Part shown: in pieces, positions 19,400 through 28,251 of the stretch
How the letters are laid out: every line of letters begins with the position of its first letter
How positions within the stretch are numbered: position 1 is the stretch's first letter
Made by a program: the position numbers and the translations under genes
Source: Paenibacillus sp. DMB20
GTDB lineage: Bacteria; Bacillota; Bacilli; Paenibacillales; Paenibacillaceae
Assembly: GCF_000987955.1 (NCBI RefSeq)
Contig: NZ_LAZU01000028.1
Location: forward strand, 185,038 to 249,037
Direction of reading: 5' to 3'
DNA length: 64,000 bases
Notes under the pieces: generated by a model
What the model saw: only the letters and a program-made list of their open reading frames with translations
Database searches by the model: none
Told to the model about the DNA's origin: nothing

Positions 19400-20350
19400 A
19401 TGGAAAACCGTAACGGTGCGGATTTCGCACTGGAACGTGAGGCAGCGGAACCGGAAAAAACAGAGAGTTCTCCATCGGAGGATTTTTCCGTTCATGATGA
19501 CCTTACGCTTCCGCCAGGCATCAAGATCAGCGATCCAGTTCGTATGTACCTGAAAGAAATCGGACGTGTTCCTCTTCTCTCCGCCGATGAGGAAGTGGAA
19601 CTGGCGAAAAGAATCAATAACGGGGATGAAGAAGCGAAACGCCGGCTGGCCGAAGCTAACCTGCGTCTCGTTGTCAGCATAGCACGGCGGTACGCCGGAA
19701 GGGGCATGCAATTTCTCGATCTCATTCAGGAAGGCAACATGGGATTAATCAAAGCCGTAGAGAAATTTGATTATTCCAAAGGGTTTAAGTTCAGTACGTA
19801 CGCCACATGGTGGATCCGTCAGGCCATTACCCGGTCCATCGCGGACCAGGCTCGGACGATCCGCATTCCGGTCCACATGGTGGAAACGATCAATAAACTC
19901 GTTCGAGTCTCCAGACAACTGCTTCAGGAATTGGGCCGTGAACCGACGCCTGAGGAAATCGGCAAGGAGATGGATATCAGTCCCGATAAAGTGCGTGAAA
20001 TTTTGAAGGTTGCCCAAGAGCCGGTTTCGTTGGAAACTCCGGTCGGGGAGGAAAGTGATTCCAATCTTGGAGATTTCATTGAGGACCATGATGCGCTTGC
20101 TCCGGCCGATGCCGCGGCGTTCGAGCTCCTGAAAGAACAGCTTGAAGAGGTTCTTGATACATTAACCGAGCGGGAAGAGAATGTTCTCAGACTCCGTTTT
20201 GGTTTGGAGGACGGAAGAACACGGACCTTGGAGGAAGTCGGGCAAGTGTTCGGCGTGACCCGCGAACGCATTCGTCAGATCGAAGCCAAGGCGCTGCGCA
20301 AGCTGCGTCATCCAAGCCGCAGTAAACGATTAAAGGACTTTCTGGAATAA
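19400..20350 (+). CDS. Primary-like RNA polymerase sigma-70 factor lacking region 1.1
   Basis: A 316-residue sigma factor. Region 1.2 ([17 protein letters not shown], near 42), regions 2.1-2.4 ([18 protein letters not shown] to [17 protein letters not shown]), region 3 and region 4.2 ([30 protein letters not shown]) match RpoD/SigA closely, including the residues that read vegetative -10 and -35 elements. The N-terminus is only about 35 acidic residues where SigA has region 1.1. It is not next to dnaG as rpoD usually is, so I infer a second, group-2-like sigma. ATG 19400 has AGGGGGG at 19387. The 140 bases upstream are very AT rich. An rpoD annotation is the alternative. Confidence 0.88.
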   Translation: MENRNGADFALEREAAEPEKTESSPSEDFSVHDDLTLPPGIKISDPVRMYLKEIGRVPLLSADEEVELAKRINNGDEEAKRRLAEANLRLVVSIARRYAGRGMQFLDLIQEGNMGLIKAVEKFDYSKGFKFSTYATWWIRQAITRSIADQARTIRIPVHMVETINKLVRVSRQLLQELGREPTPEEIGKEMDISPDKVREILKVAQEPVSLETPVGEESDSNLGDFIEDHDALAPADAAAFELLKEQLEEVLDTLTEREENVLRLRFGLEDGRTRTLEEVGQVFGVTRERIRQIEAKALRKLRHPSRSKRLKDFLE

Positions 20351-20412
20351 CGCGGCCCATTCGGGCCGGATTTCAACCATATCACGCCGGAAAAGAAAAT
20401 CGGAACTGCTAA

Positions 20413-20470
20413 TAAACAGTCCCAGGAGACCGGGCGGCTTTTGACCCGCTCTTTCCGGGGCTGTTTTTTG
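20413..20470 (+). terminator. Terminator after sigma factor gene
   Basis: AAACAGTCCC and GGGGCTGTTT arms enclose a second inner stem and are followed by T6. A GGCCC/GGGCC hairpin right after the stop codon (20353-20370) lies just before it. Confidence 0.75.
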
Positions 20471-20494
20471 CTGTGAAGTACGCATGGGTGGGAA

Positions 20495-20524
20495 TTGACA
20501 TGGGTCAAGGGCTTCCATCATAAT
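20495..20524 (+). promoter_or_regulatory. Promoter of murB-like gene
   Basis: TTGACA 20495-20500, an 18-base spacer and CATAAT 20519-20524, 85 bases before the start codon. Confidence 0.6.
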
Positions 20525-20608
20525 TATGGAGCGTATATAGTGTAAGTAGCTGACTTAAAGAGTCAATGTAACGTTATCGATTATGAATAGAGGAGTGACT
20601 GGACACCG

Positions 20609-21631
20609 ATGAGTTTACATACGTCCGCTGTGGAACGATTATGCCTGCGCGACATCCCGTTGTCGAGCTTCTCTACTTACGGTATCGGCGGGGTCGCGAA
20701 TTATGTGGCGCAGCCCGAAACGACGCAAGACCTAGCTGAGCTGTATCGGGACTGTAATGCTAAGGGCCTTCCCTGGTATACATTCGGAATGGGGTCCAAT
20801 ATCCTGTTTCCTGACCAACCGGATCCGGAGACGGTTTTTGTGTCCTTGAAGCGTTTTGCCGAAGTGAAGGTAAAGGACGATAAATGGTTTGTATCTGCAG
20901 GAACGCCGATGTCGATGCTGTCTCTGTTGGGGTTAAGCGGGAATTCGGACCTTCTGGATTTTACTTTTTTGCTCCCGGGATGCCTCGGAGCAGGGATATA
21001 TATGAACGCGAAGTACAATCATCGCCAGATTTGCGATATTCTAGATACGGTCTATTATATGGATATGGCTTCTCCTGATTTATCGGTCCGTTCCATACCT
21101 GCCAGGGAATGCGACTTCGCCTACAAGCAGTCTATTTTCCAGCACCACCCCTGGATTATCGTCGGTGCGGATTTGAACATTCCGATTCATTCCGAAGAAC
21201 AGGTCCGATATGTTATGTCTTTGGTGCCGGCATGGAAAGAGAGAGGAAGCCATCCTTCCTCGCTGCCCCAATTTTTCTCGTTTTTCCTGGGGGAGGCACA
21301 CGCGTTGGCCGGCAAAGGGTTCCCTACGCCGCAGTCGATGCTGGATATTATCAAATACCGGACGAGCAAGCGGCATTTTGATTACCCGTCCTGCGGGTCC
21401 GTTTTCAAGAACAATTACGACTACGGCGTGGCGATCGGTTCGTTGGTGGACCAATTGAACCTGAAAGGAACGGAGCACGGAGGGGCCGTCATCTCGCCCC
21501 ATCACGGCAATATGATCCTGAACCGGAACCATGCCAAAGCTTCGGACATCCGTTATCTGATGGATGTGATTACAGAGGCGATTCACAGGAAATTCGGTTT
21601 CGTTCCCGAACCGGAAATTGTGCTTGTTTAA
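20609..21631 (+). CDS. MurB-like UDP-N-acetylmuramate dehydrogenase (divergent)
   Basis: A 340-residue FAD protein of the MurB type, which reduces UDP-GlcNAc-enolpyruvate in the cytoplasm. Seen: LSSFSTYGIGGVANYVA near 18, the FAD loop MGSNILFPDQ near 61, the GCLGAGIYMNAKYN loop near 124, the proton-donor Ser in PSCGSVFKN near 265, and the closing PEPEIVLV Glu. The substrate Arg of the usual Y-R-x-S motif is Lys here (DFAYKQSIF near 170), and an insertion around 215-245 lengthens the protein. No cell-wall or division gene is adjacent. It may be a paralogue with a modified substrate or regulatory role; the standard MurB is presumably elsewhere. Confidence 0.75.
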   Translation: MSLHTSAVERLCLRDIPLSSFSTYGIGGVANYVAQPETTQDLAELYRDCNAKGLPWYTFGMGSNILFPDQPDPETVFVSLKRFAEVKVKDDKWFVSAGTPMSMLSLLGLSGNSDLLDFTFLLPGCLGAGIYMNAKYNHRQICDILDTVYYMDMASPDLSVRSIPARECDFAYKQSIFQHHPWIIVGADLNIPIHSEEQVRYVMSLVPAWKERGSHPSSLPQFFSFFLGEAHALAGKGFPTPQSMLDIIKYRTSKRHFDYPSCGSVFKNNYDYGVAIGSLVDQLNLKGTEHGGAVISPHHGNMILNRNHAKASDIRYLMDVITEAIHRKFGFVPEPEIVLV

Positions 21632-21659
21632 GCACTTTGGTAAAATCATTGTAATGGAA

Positions 21660-21688
21660 TTGGAATAAGCAGTATTTAACGTTATAAT
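21660..21688 (+). promoter_or_regulatory. Promoter of ppaC
   Basis: TTGGAA 21660-21665, a 17-base spacer and a perfect TATAAT 21683-21688. Confidence 0.7.
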
Positions 21689-21753
21689 CAAATAGGAATA
21701 ATTCGGAGCAGGCAATCACCTGTTTAAGAGAACAATGACGGAGGGCAATAATT

Positions 21754-22683
21754 ATGGAAAACCTTTTGATTTTCGGACACAAAAATCCGGACACGGATAC
21801 GATTTGTTCGGCCATCGCTTACGCCGAGCTGAAAAAAGCGCTGGGTTTAAAAGCAGAGGCCGTCCGCTTGGGAGAAATCAACGGCGAAACGCGTTACGCC
21901 TTGGATACTTTTAAGGTTGAGGCTCCACGTTTCGTAGAAACGGTAGCCAATGAAGCGAAAGATGTTATCCTGGTAGACCACAACGAGCGCCAACAAAGCG
22001 CTTCGGACATTGATCAGGTTCGCGTGGTGGAGGTTATCGACCATCACCGTATCGCTAACTTTGAAACGAGCCATCCGCTGTATTATCGCGCCGAGCCGGT
22101 TGGCTGCACGGCTACGATCCTGAACAAGATCTATAAGGAAAAAGGAGTTTCCATCCGGAAGGAAATTGCCGGTCTGATGCTGTCCGCCATCATTTCCGAT
22201 TCCCTGTTGTTCAAATCTCCTACCTGCACGGAAGAAGACGTGGCGGCCGCACGCGAGCTTGCCGAAATCGCCGGCGTTGATGCGGATGCTTACGGACTGG
22301 AAATGCTGAAAGCAGGTGCGGATCTGAGCGATAAAAGCATCGAACAGTTAATTTCCCTGGATGCGAAGGAATTCCAGATGGGCGGGGCCAAAGTCGAAAT
22401 CGCCCAAGTAAACGCCGTGGATACGAATGATGTTCTGTCCCGCCAAGCCGAGTTGGAAGAAGCTATCTCCGGCATTATTGCCGATAAGAAGCTGGATCTG
22501 TTCGTTTTCGTCGTAACGGACATTTTGAACAACGATTCCGTCGCTCTTGCTCTGGGCAACGAGACCCGGGCAGTCGAGAAAGCTTACAGCGTATCGCTGA
22601 AAGACAATAAAGCTCTTCTGAAAGGCGTTGTATCCCGTAAATCGCAAATTGTCCCAGTGCTTACCGAAGCGTTCAGCAAGTAA
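21754..22683 (+). CDS. ppaC: Manganese-dependent inorganic pyrophosphatase (family II)
   Basis: A 309-residue DHH-superfamily enzyme that hydrolyses pyrophosphate in the cytoplasm, driving biosynthesis forward. All metal-site motifs are present: GHKNPDTDT (His9, Asp13, Asp15), ILVDHNE (Asp near 75), EVIDHHRI (His near 97) and ISDSLLF (Asp near 149). The C-terminal DHHA2 domain contains the SRKSQIVP substrate motif near the end. Length matches the family. GGAGGGC upstream of ATG 21754 is a good ribosome site. It is a single gene with its own promoter and terminator. Confidence 0.95.
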   Translation: MENLLIFGHKNPDTDTICSAIAYAELKKALGLKAEAVRLGEINGETRYALDTFKVEAPRFVETVANEAKDVILVDHNERQQSASDIDQVRVVEVIDHHRIANFETSHPLYYRAEPVGCTATILNKIYKEKGVSIRKEIAGLMLSAIISDSLLFKSPTCTEEDVAAARELAEIAGVDADAYGLEMLKAGADLSDKSIEQLISLDAKEFQMGGAKVEIAQVNAVDTNDVLSRQAELEEAISGIIADKKLDLFVFVVTDILNNDSVALALGNETRAVEKAYSVSLKDNKALLKGVVSRKSQIVPVLTEAFSK

Positions 22684-22710
22684 TTCGATACAACTTGCCG
22701 ATACTTTTAT

Positions 22711-22757
22711 AAATGCCCGGTTTCATGCGTTCCAGACGCTGACAGCCGGGCATTTTT
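22711..22757 (+). terminator. Terminator after ppaC
   Basis: AAATGCCCGG 22711-22720 pairs perfectly with CCGGGCATTT 22746-22755. Confidence 0.85.
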
Positions 22758-22957
22758 GGCGAAGAAGATTGAATTATTGTAATGAATTTACGACGATTTG
22801 ATACCCTTTTTCATGAGCATTTTCATATACTGGGTATAGAACGACGAAGATTGATGATACATTACATACAAGGAATGGTTTGATGTTCCGCGATGAGGGT
22901 AAGTATTCTGATAGGATGTCTGTTCTCCATTTTATACTTAAGGGAGAGATGATAGAT

Positions 22958-23477
22958 ATGAAAAAGACGGCTTGGAAATGGGCAAGCATTATCCTGTTGG
23001 TTATGACGATGACAACGACGGTAGGAGCGGCTTCAGGCAGTGGCGAGTACAAACCGGTAGAGAAGGCGTTCAACCAAGAGGCCGTATTCATAAATTCCAT
23101 TCAAGTGGAGAACGGAAACGTTTATTTAAACGTCGATCCGATCCAATGGTATGAAGGCGATGAGGCCGATGCGGTATTTCGCCAGCGCGAGCAGGATCCC
23201 GAAATGACGGAGGCTCCTGACGGCTATTATATCGTCAATGACGAAAAGGAACAGGTGGTTCTTCCCGTAAAAGAGGATGCCGAGGTGCAACTTCAGTTAT
23301 ACGACCACACCGGTCGGATGGAGGATGCCCAAATCATCTGGAACCAGCAGGTGGGTTTAAAAAAAATTCTTGTCCGTTTACGATAAAAAAGACATTGTGG
23401 ATATGGGCTGGTTCCCGTACCATATCACGATAGAGGACGGAAAGATCGTTAAAATCATCCAGCAATATACCCCATGA
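22958..23477 (+). CDS. Secreted hypothetical protein (frameshifted)
   Basis: The start MKKTAWKWASIILLVMTMTTTVGAA is a typical Sec signal peptide with a likely cut after VGAA. The mature part is an acidic beta-type domain with no family I can name (VFINSIQVENGNVYLNVDPIQW, then GYYIVNDEKEQVVLPV). An A8 run at 23359-23366 where A7 is expected ends the first frame at 23386; restoring it gives LKKFLSVYDKKDIVDMGWFPYHITIEDG and a stop at 23477, about 172 residues. RBS AGGGAGAG at 22941. Such small exported proteins often interact with the cell envelope, but no role is inferred. Confidence 0.65.
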
Positions 23478-23489
23478 TACGACACAGCC

Positions 23490-23520
23490 AAACGGCCTGC
23501 ACAATGCAGGCCGTTTATTT
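23490..23520 (+). terminator. Terminator after secreted protein gene
   Basis: AAACGGCCTGCA pairs with TGCAGGCCGTTT across a CAA loop, followed by ATTTTGT. Confidence 0.85.
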
Positions 23521-23524
23521 TGTA

Positions 23525-23634
23525 GATATAAGAAAGTATAAGCTTCGAAAGACGAGGCTTCCTTATATCGCAAGAAAAACTTCCGCTAAATGCGGTCTGT
23601 CTTCTGAGAAAGTACATCGATAGACGTTTTTCTT
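23525..23634 (+). repeat. Folded intergenic repeat, copy 2
   Basis: Second copy of the element at 5944-6052. Pairings: GATATAAG 23525-23532 with CTTATATC 23562-23569; AAGCTTCG 23540-23547 with CGAGGCTT 23553-23560 (one G-U); AAGA5C 23572-23580 with GT5CTT 23626-23634; CCGC with GCGG inside. Compared with copy 1, the outer stem is 2 bp longer and the A/T stem 1 bp shorter, changed on both arms each time. The hairpin interior differs in sequence but still pairs. It lies between converging genes. Confidence 0.7.
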
Positions 23635-23643
23635 ACAGGCATT

Positions 23644-24418
23644 TTATTCGCCCGCGTCCGGTACGTTGGAGATGCTTCGGTGCCTGGAATGCATTTTTGG
23701 TTTCTGGTGCTTTCCGTGAACAAAATCCGTGATAAACGGTTTTATTTTCGATTTCTTCTCTTCGTACCGCTCCTTCGTTATTCTGCCTTCCGCCAAATGC
23801 CGATCCAGATGTTCCGTGACGGCTTTAACCTGCTGATCGATGACCTCTTGCACGTTGACTCCTCTTTGTTCCGCAAGCTCCGCCAGCGTCTTTCCGGCGT
23901 GCAATCCTTTCATAATTTCCTCCGGAGACATATTCAGCACTTTGGCCAGACCTTCGATATCGGCCACTCGGGTATGTTTGCGCATGGCATTGTGCCAGCC
24001 GCCTTTTTTTGTCCATCAGCTTTTCCGCGGCAGCCGAATAATCCATCTCTACGCCCAGCGGTGCCGGTTTGGAAGCCGTCCGCGATTTCATCAGCTCGAC
24101 CATCTTGGCTTTAAGCGCCGGTCTGTCGATCCCTTGTTTTCTGGCGATTTCGGCAAGAGATTCGTTAGTCAGCCGTTCACGGAGGGCCTTCGGCTCAAGA
24201 CCCAAATAATCGGCCAGCTCTTTGAACAGACCGGGCGCTGCTTGGGAAGCTTGCAAATTGTAAGCAGGCAACAGCAGAGAGGAGGGTTCGGAACATTCTC
24301 CAGCCGAAGGTTTCTCCGTTTCCGTCGCGTGCGTTATTCCCTGTTGAACATCGAGTACGAGCATTATGGTAAGGGTCAGGCTTATCAGAAGCTTTCCCCA
24401 TTGACCATTCCGTTTCAC
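23644..24418 (-). CDS. Exported helical-repeat protein (frameshifted)
   Basis: The protein starts with a signal peptide (KLLISLTLTIMLVLDVQQGITHA) and continues as helical units of similar design: LGLEPKALRERLTNESLAEIARKQGI and LNMSPEEIMKGLHAGKTLAELAEQRGV, each about 60 residues. The tail is basic and histidine rich. A T7 run at 24004-24010 (A7 on the coding strand; A6 expected) breaks the frame; the correct join is LMDKKGGWHNAMRKHTRV. The joined length is about 257 residues. It resembles small exported sporulation or stress proteins of Bacillales with such repeats, but I cannot name the family. Confidence 0.6.
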
Positions 24419-24650
24419 TTGTACATACCGCCTTTCCGGGTTGTTTTGGTGTTTCCTTCCTCAGTGTTTCCGCTATAGCTGAAAACATCCTTAACGTTTG
24501 CTTAAAGTGGAATAAAATACCGGGTGCCGTCGTATAAATCTCTTCAGGGAAACTATCGACTCTTCTCTGCTAATATGGTATTGTATTAAAGCGAGAAAGA
24601 TAAAGTCGGGAGATGGATAATTCCCGCCAAGTTTATAGGGGGCTTTTGGG

Positions 24651-25421
24651 ATGAGAAAGAAATCATTAATGTTCATGGGAATTCTGTTGTTGATTATTTC
24701 CCTGGTGGGCTGCTCCAAAAGCGGGAGCGGCGACAATGAAATTATCGTTGGCATAGACGACAAATTTGCGCCGATGGGTTTTCGCGATGAAAAGAATGAA
24801 ATTGTCGGCTTTGATATTGATTATGCCCGTGCCGCCGTGGAAAAGATGGGTTATAAGGTTAAATTTCAGCCCATTGACTGGAAAACGAAAGAGTCGGAGC
24901 TGAGCAGCGGCCGGATCGACCTGATCTGGAACGGCTACACCATTACGGATGAACGAAAGGAAAAGGTCCTGTTTACGAAACCGTATTTGAAAAACAGCCA
25001 GGTCGTCGCGGTTTTGGCGGATTCCGATATTCACGGCATCAGTGACTTGGCGGGCAAAAACGTGGGCCTGCAAGCATTGTCCTCTGCGGCAGACGCTTTA
25101 AACGGGAGTGAAATAAAGTCCCAGATCAAGAGTGTATCCGAGTTTGCCGATAACGTTCTGGCGCTTAGCGATTTGAAAAACGGGCGTGTCGATGCCGTCA
25201 TTATTGACGAAGTCGTTATCAAATACTACATGGCCAAAGAAGAAGGAACCTACAAGCTTCTAGACGAGTCGCTTGCGCCAGAGGAATACGGCATCGGGGT
25301 CAAGAAAGGGAACGAAGAGCTGCTGAACAAGCTGCAGGAAGCACTGGATGCTTTAAATGCGGATGGAACGGCAGGCAAGATTTCCGAAAAATGGTTTGGC
25401 GAGGATAAAGTATTGAAATAG
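24651..25421 (+). CDS. tcyA: Amino-acid ABC transporter substrate-binding lipoprotein
   Basis: A 256-residue lipoprotein (signal with lipobox LIISLVGC, Cys21) of solute-binding family 3. Motifs: GIDDKFAPMGFRDEKNEIVGFDIDYARA near 34, WNGYTITDERKEKVLFTKPYL near 93, and a closing AGKISEKWFGEDKVLK. It binds a polar amino acid outside the membrane and delivers it to the permease that follows. The arrangement and similarity best fit the cystine importer TcyABC, but the substrate is an inference. RBS AGGGGGC at 24639. A hairpin separates it from the permease, which usually raises binding-protein expression over the membrane parts. Confidence 0.82.
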   Translation: MRKKSLMFMGILLLIISLVGCSKSGSGDNEIIVGIDDKFAPMGFRDEKNEIVGFDIDYARAAVEKMGYKVKFQPIDWKTKESELSSGRIDLIWNGYTITDERKEKVLFTKPYLKNSQVVAVLADSDIHGISDLAGKNVGLQALSSAADALNGSEIKSQIKSVSEFADNVLALSDLKNGRVDAVIIDEVVIKYYMAKEEGTYKLLDESLAPEEYGIGVKKGNEELLNKLQEALDALNADGTAGKISEKWFGEDKVLK

Positions 25422-25446
25422 CGTGTTTTCTATATCCTTTCACTAT

Positions 25447-25482
25447 TAAAAACCGGACTTTACCCAAGGCTCCGGTTTTGTT
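25447..25482 (+). terminator. Partial terminator between binding protein and permease
   Basis: AAACCGGA and TCCGGTTT arms followed by TGTTTCG. Its position inside an ABC operon suggests an attenuator that lowers transcription of the downstream genes. Confidence 0.6.
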
Positions 25483-25524
25483 TCGTACATCCATTAACGT
25501 TTTTTTACGGGAGCATAGATATTT

Positions 25525-26184
25525 ATGGACATCAACTACCTAATAGACATAACCATACCGATGCTGGAAGGGGCCCGGGCGACCATTCTGTTGTTTATCA
25601 TTGCCATTATGGCCTCTATTCCGCTCGGATTCGGACTAACCCTGTTGGTTAGAAGCTCGGTCAAACCGCTTGTCTGGCTGGCGAACGCTTATATTTACGT
25701 CATGCGGGGAACGCCGCTGCTGCTGCAGCTCTTGTTTTTCGTGTATGGACTTCCGATTTTGCCGGTGATCGGGGACTATCTCGTCATGGACCGCTTCGTG
25801 GCGGCCAGTCTCGCGTTTGTGTTAAACTATGCGGCTTACTTTGCGGAAATATTCCGCGGAGGCCTTCTGGCGATCGATAAGGGGCAGTACGAAGCTTCTC
25901 AGGTGCTGGGACTGAGCCGCTGGCAGATGACGTCGCGGATCATTTTGCCGCAGATGTTTCGGGTGGCCCTTCCAGCGGTATCCAATGAATCGATTACGTT
26001 GGTGAAGGATACGGCGCTTCTGTATGCGGTGGCTGTTCCGGAGATTCTTCATTTTGCGCAGACCGCGGTTAACCGGGACTTCAAGCTGCTCCCCTTCTTT
26101 GTGGCGGGAGTGATTTTCCTGCTGATGACGCTGGTGCTGACGCTGTTGTTTAAATATCTGGAACGCAAGTTCAAATTCGAATAG
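25525..26184 (+). CDS. tcyB: Amino-acid ABC transporter permease
   Basis: A 219-residue HisM/GlnP-type permease with about five hydrophobic segments. The start contains the conserved GARATILLFIIAIMASIPLG region; YIYVMRGTPLLLQLLFFVYGLP is the family signature, and the EAA loop (YEASQVLGLSRWQMTSRIILPQ near 127) contacts the ATPase. It forms the membrane channel with the flanking binding protein and ATPase. ATG 25525 has only a weak ribosome site (GGGAGCATAG). A 15-base gap links it to the ATPase gene. Confidence 0.88.
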   Translation: MDINYLIDITIPMLEGARATILLFIIAIMASIPLGFGLTLLVRSSVKPLVWLANAYIYVMRGTPLLLQLLFFVYGLPILPVIGDYLVMDRFVAASLAFVLNYAAYFAEIFRGGLLAIDKGQYEASQVLGLSRWQMTSRIILPQMFRVALPAVSNESITLVKDTALLYAVAVPEILHFAQTAVNRDFKLLPFFVAGVIFLLMTLVLTLLFKYLERKFKFE

Positions 26185-26199
26185 AAGGAATGTCGTGAT

Positions 26200-26946
26200 A
26201 TGGCTATCATTGAAATCTCCAATGTGAAAAAATCATTTGGCAATCTGGATGTGCTGAAAGATGTATCTTTTGAAGTAAATAAAAACGAGGTGGTTGCGAT
26301 TATCGGTCCATCCGGTTCCGGTAAAAGCACCATGCTGCGGAGTTTGGTTCATCTGGAGGAAGTAAACGGAGGGAGCATACGGGTTCAGGATCGATTTCTG
26401 GTTGAAAACGGGGTTTATCCTGCGGCGAAACAAATCAAACAGGTCACGTCCCGAATGGGGATGGTGTTTCAACATTTCAACCTGTTTCCTCATTTGACCG
26501 TCCAGGACAACCTGGAGCTGGCGCCGAGGCTCGTTAAAGGAGAGTCCGGGGAAACCGTCCGGCAGAAGAGTTCGGCTCTATTGCAGAAAGTAGGCTTGGC
26601 CAGCAAAGCGGATGCCTTTCCCGGCAATTTATCCGGCGGTCAAAAGCAGCGTGTGGCGATTGCAAGGGCCCTGATGATGAATCCGGACATCATGCTCTTT
26701 GATGAGCCGACCTCGGCGCTGGACCCCGAGTTGACAGGGGAAGTTTTGCAGGTTATTAAACAGCTTGCGGAAGAGCATATGACCATGGTCATCGTGACGC
26801 ATGAAATGGGGTTTGCGCGCGATGTGGCGGACAGGATCATTTTTATGGACAACGGGGAAGTCACGGAATCGGGAACTCCCGAACAGATTTTGAATCACCC
26901 TCAGGTTGAGCGTACTCGCGCATTTCTGAATCGGGCATTGCACTGA
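26200..26946 (+). CDS. tcyC: Amino-acid ABC transporter ATP-binding protein
   Basis: A 248-residue ABC ATPase of the GlnQ/TcyC type. Walker [10 protein letters not shown] near 36, Q-loop [12 protein letters not shown] near 87, signature LSGGQKQR near 145, Walker [15 protein letters not shown] near 165, and switch His in [10 protein letters not shown] near 197. It powers uptake by the two upstream genes. It is the last gene of the operon and is ended by a strong terminator. Confidence 0.92.
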   Translation: MAIIEISNVKKSFGNLDVLKDVSFEVNKNEVVAIIGPSGSGKSTMLRSLVHLEEVNGGSIRVQDRFLVENGVYPAAKQIKQVTSRMGMVFQHFNLFPHLTVQDNLELAPRLVKGESGETVRQKSSALLQKVGLASKADAFPGNLSGGQKQRVAIARALMMNPDIMLFDEPTSALDPELTGEVLQVIKQLAEEHMTMVIVTHEMGFARDVADRIIFMDNGEVTESGTPEQILNHPQVERTRAFLNRALH

Positions 26947-26974
26947 TTCCGGCTAATACGCGGAATGAAATCAG

Positions 26975-27013
26975 AGCCCGTGCCGTAAATTTACGGCGCG
27001 GGCTTTTTTTTCA
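26975..27013 (+). terminator. Terminator of the ABC operon
   Basis: AGCCCG-T-GCCGTAAA pairs with TTTACGGC-G-CGGGCT, followed by T8. Confidence 0.9.
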
Positions 27014-27200
27014 TGGTCAGTTATGGTAGAGGCGCAAAGAAGCTCATCTGGATATGTGAATTGCGGCTGGAATAAAAGAAGTCATGGTCAACAATATTAA
27101 CAGGGCAGCCATAAACGCGAATACGCATAAGGCCAAGGAATAAATGCATTGAAAAAAGGAATGCATCATCAACCAGCAACAGGAGAAGAGGTGTATCGCG

Positions 27201-27491
27201 ATGCAGCTTGAGCAAGACGCAGGTCTCAATGAAGGTTCTGGCGAAGAATTTGTCGCGGATAATTTCGGCCAGGCGGAAACAGGCTTTGACCCCGATGCCC
27301 CGGATGCGGAGCATGTAAGCGCCGAACATATACCGCAACAACTCTTGGAACGATCCTATAAAGCACTCTACCGAAATATCAGCCATTGGGTTCGTCAAGC
27401 CGAAGAGTTGACGAATGTCCCCCGTACCGAAACTTTCGAGGAGAGTATGGAAAGCAACAATGAGGATACTCCTGCCGGGGTTGAAGAATAA
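27201..27491 (+). CDS. Acidic hypothetical protein, 96 residues
   Basis: A strongly acidic soluble protein (QLEQDAGLNEGSGEEF, DPDAPDAEHVSAEH, a terminal EESMESNNEDTP) with one amphipathic helix near ALYRNISHWVRQAEEL. The start ATG 27201 has AGGAGAAGAGG upstream. No family is recognised. It stands alone with its own terminator, so it is likely a real gene despite its unusual composition. Confidence 0.6.
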   Translation: MQLEQDAGLNEGSGEEFVADNFGQAETGFDPDAPDAEHVSAEHIPQQLLERSYKALYRNISHWVRQAEELTNVPRTETFEESMESNNEDTPAGVEE

Positions 27492-27497
27492 AAGATA

Positions 27498-27545
27498 AAA
27501 GCTGTAACCGGTCGCGCCAGAAAGCGGACGGTACAGCTTTTTTTA
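27498..27545 (+). terminator. Terminator after acidic protein gene
   Basis: AAAGCTGTA 27498-27506 pairs with TACAGCTTT 27532-27540, followed by T4. Confidence 0.8.
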
Positions 27546-27635
27546 ACAAGGGGAATGAAGTTCCGCGATTGCGGTAGTTTTCCCCGTATTACACCGGTAT
27601 TCACACTAAAGATTCAAGTGCGTGTGCTGATGGCC

Positions 27636-28029
27636 TTATTGTTTTCTGTTTTTTCCAAACAGGGAATCTATGGACCAAACGCCGCTTCCCGTCAAAACCA
27701 GGGATACCGCAATCGCGATGAGAGCCAGATCAAGCTCGTATCCGTTCAGAAGGCCGGCGCTGATTTTAGCCGTGAAAATGGCGACCAGCAAGACAAACGC
27801 GAGCACCAACGAAACAATCCGCGTTCCGGCACCAAGGATGAGCAGGATCCCGCCGACGGTTTCGATTACCGCTACGACGGCAGCCATATAACCCGGGATG
27901 CCTAAGCTTTCAAAAAAAGCCGGAAACATTGCCGATGCCGCTCTGAAATTTGTCAAGGCCATGCGCCAAAAATATAATACCGAGCACAACCCGCAAAATG
28001 AGGCTGCTAAATGAAGCATAATTTTTCAA
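27636..28029 (-). CDS. DoxX family membrane protein (frameshifted)
   Basis: A DoxX/CatD-like integral membrane protein with four hydrophobic segments. The real N-terminus is in another frame: TTG 28029 (AGGAG 11 bases upstream) reads KNYASFSSLILRVVLGIIFLAHGLDKF, the usual DoxX start. An A7 run on the plus strand at 27912-27918 (six expected) shifts the frame; after it the protein continues FFESLGIPGYMAAVVAVIETVGGILLILG to the stop at 27636. The joined length is about 130 residues. Family members are linked to redox or thiol stress. The promoter and palindrome upstream suggest control by a redox-type repressor. Confidence 0.78.
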
Positions 28030-28067
28030 GATCAATCGACTCCTATTATTAATTTTGATAGCTTAAG

Positions 28068-28133
28068 ACTAACTTTTTAATCTTATCACTAACTTTATGT
28101 TAGTATGATAGCGACTAAACTTAACTTTGTCAA
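28068..28133 (-). promoter_or_regulatory. doxX promoter with ACTAAC palindrome operator
   Basis: On the minus strand TTGACA (28133-28128), a 17-base spacer and TATCAT (28110-28105). ACTAAC-TTTAT-GTTAGT (28088-28104) directly follows the -10, and ACTAACTTT recurs at 28068-28076. The spacing is typical of a repressor site over the transcription start; MarR/DUF24-type regulators are a guess. Confidence 0.65.
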
Positions 28134-28251
28134 GCAGCTAACTATAAAATAGTCTGGTGGGATTTTTTTTCAGGCTCTTGGGCCTATAGCATAAGTCCAT
28201 CTCTTGTGGGGGAAAATACCCGAAATTGACAAATGCCGGGGGTGACTACAT

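Noticed and set aside
23359..23366. Programmed frameshifting at A-runs as a regulated recoding system
   Set aside because: The same kind of break occurs in unrelated genes and also outside A-runs, and changes sign along the window, which fits consensus error better than a shared recoding signal.
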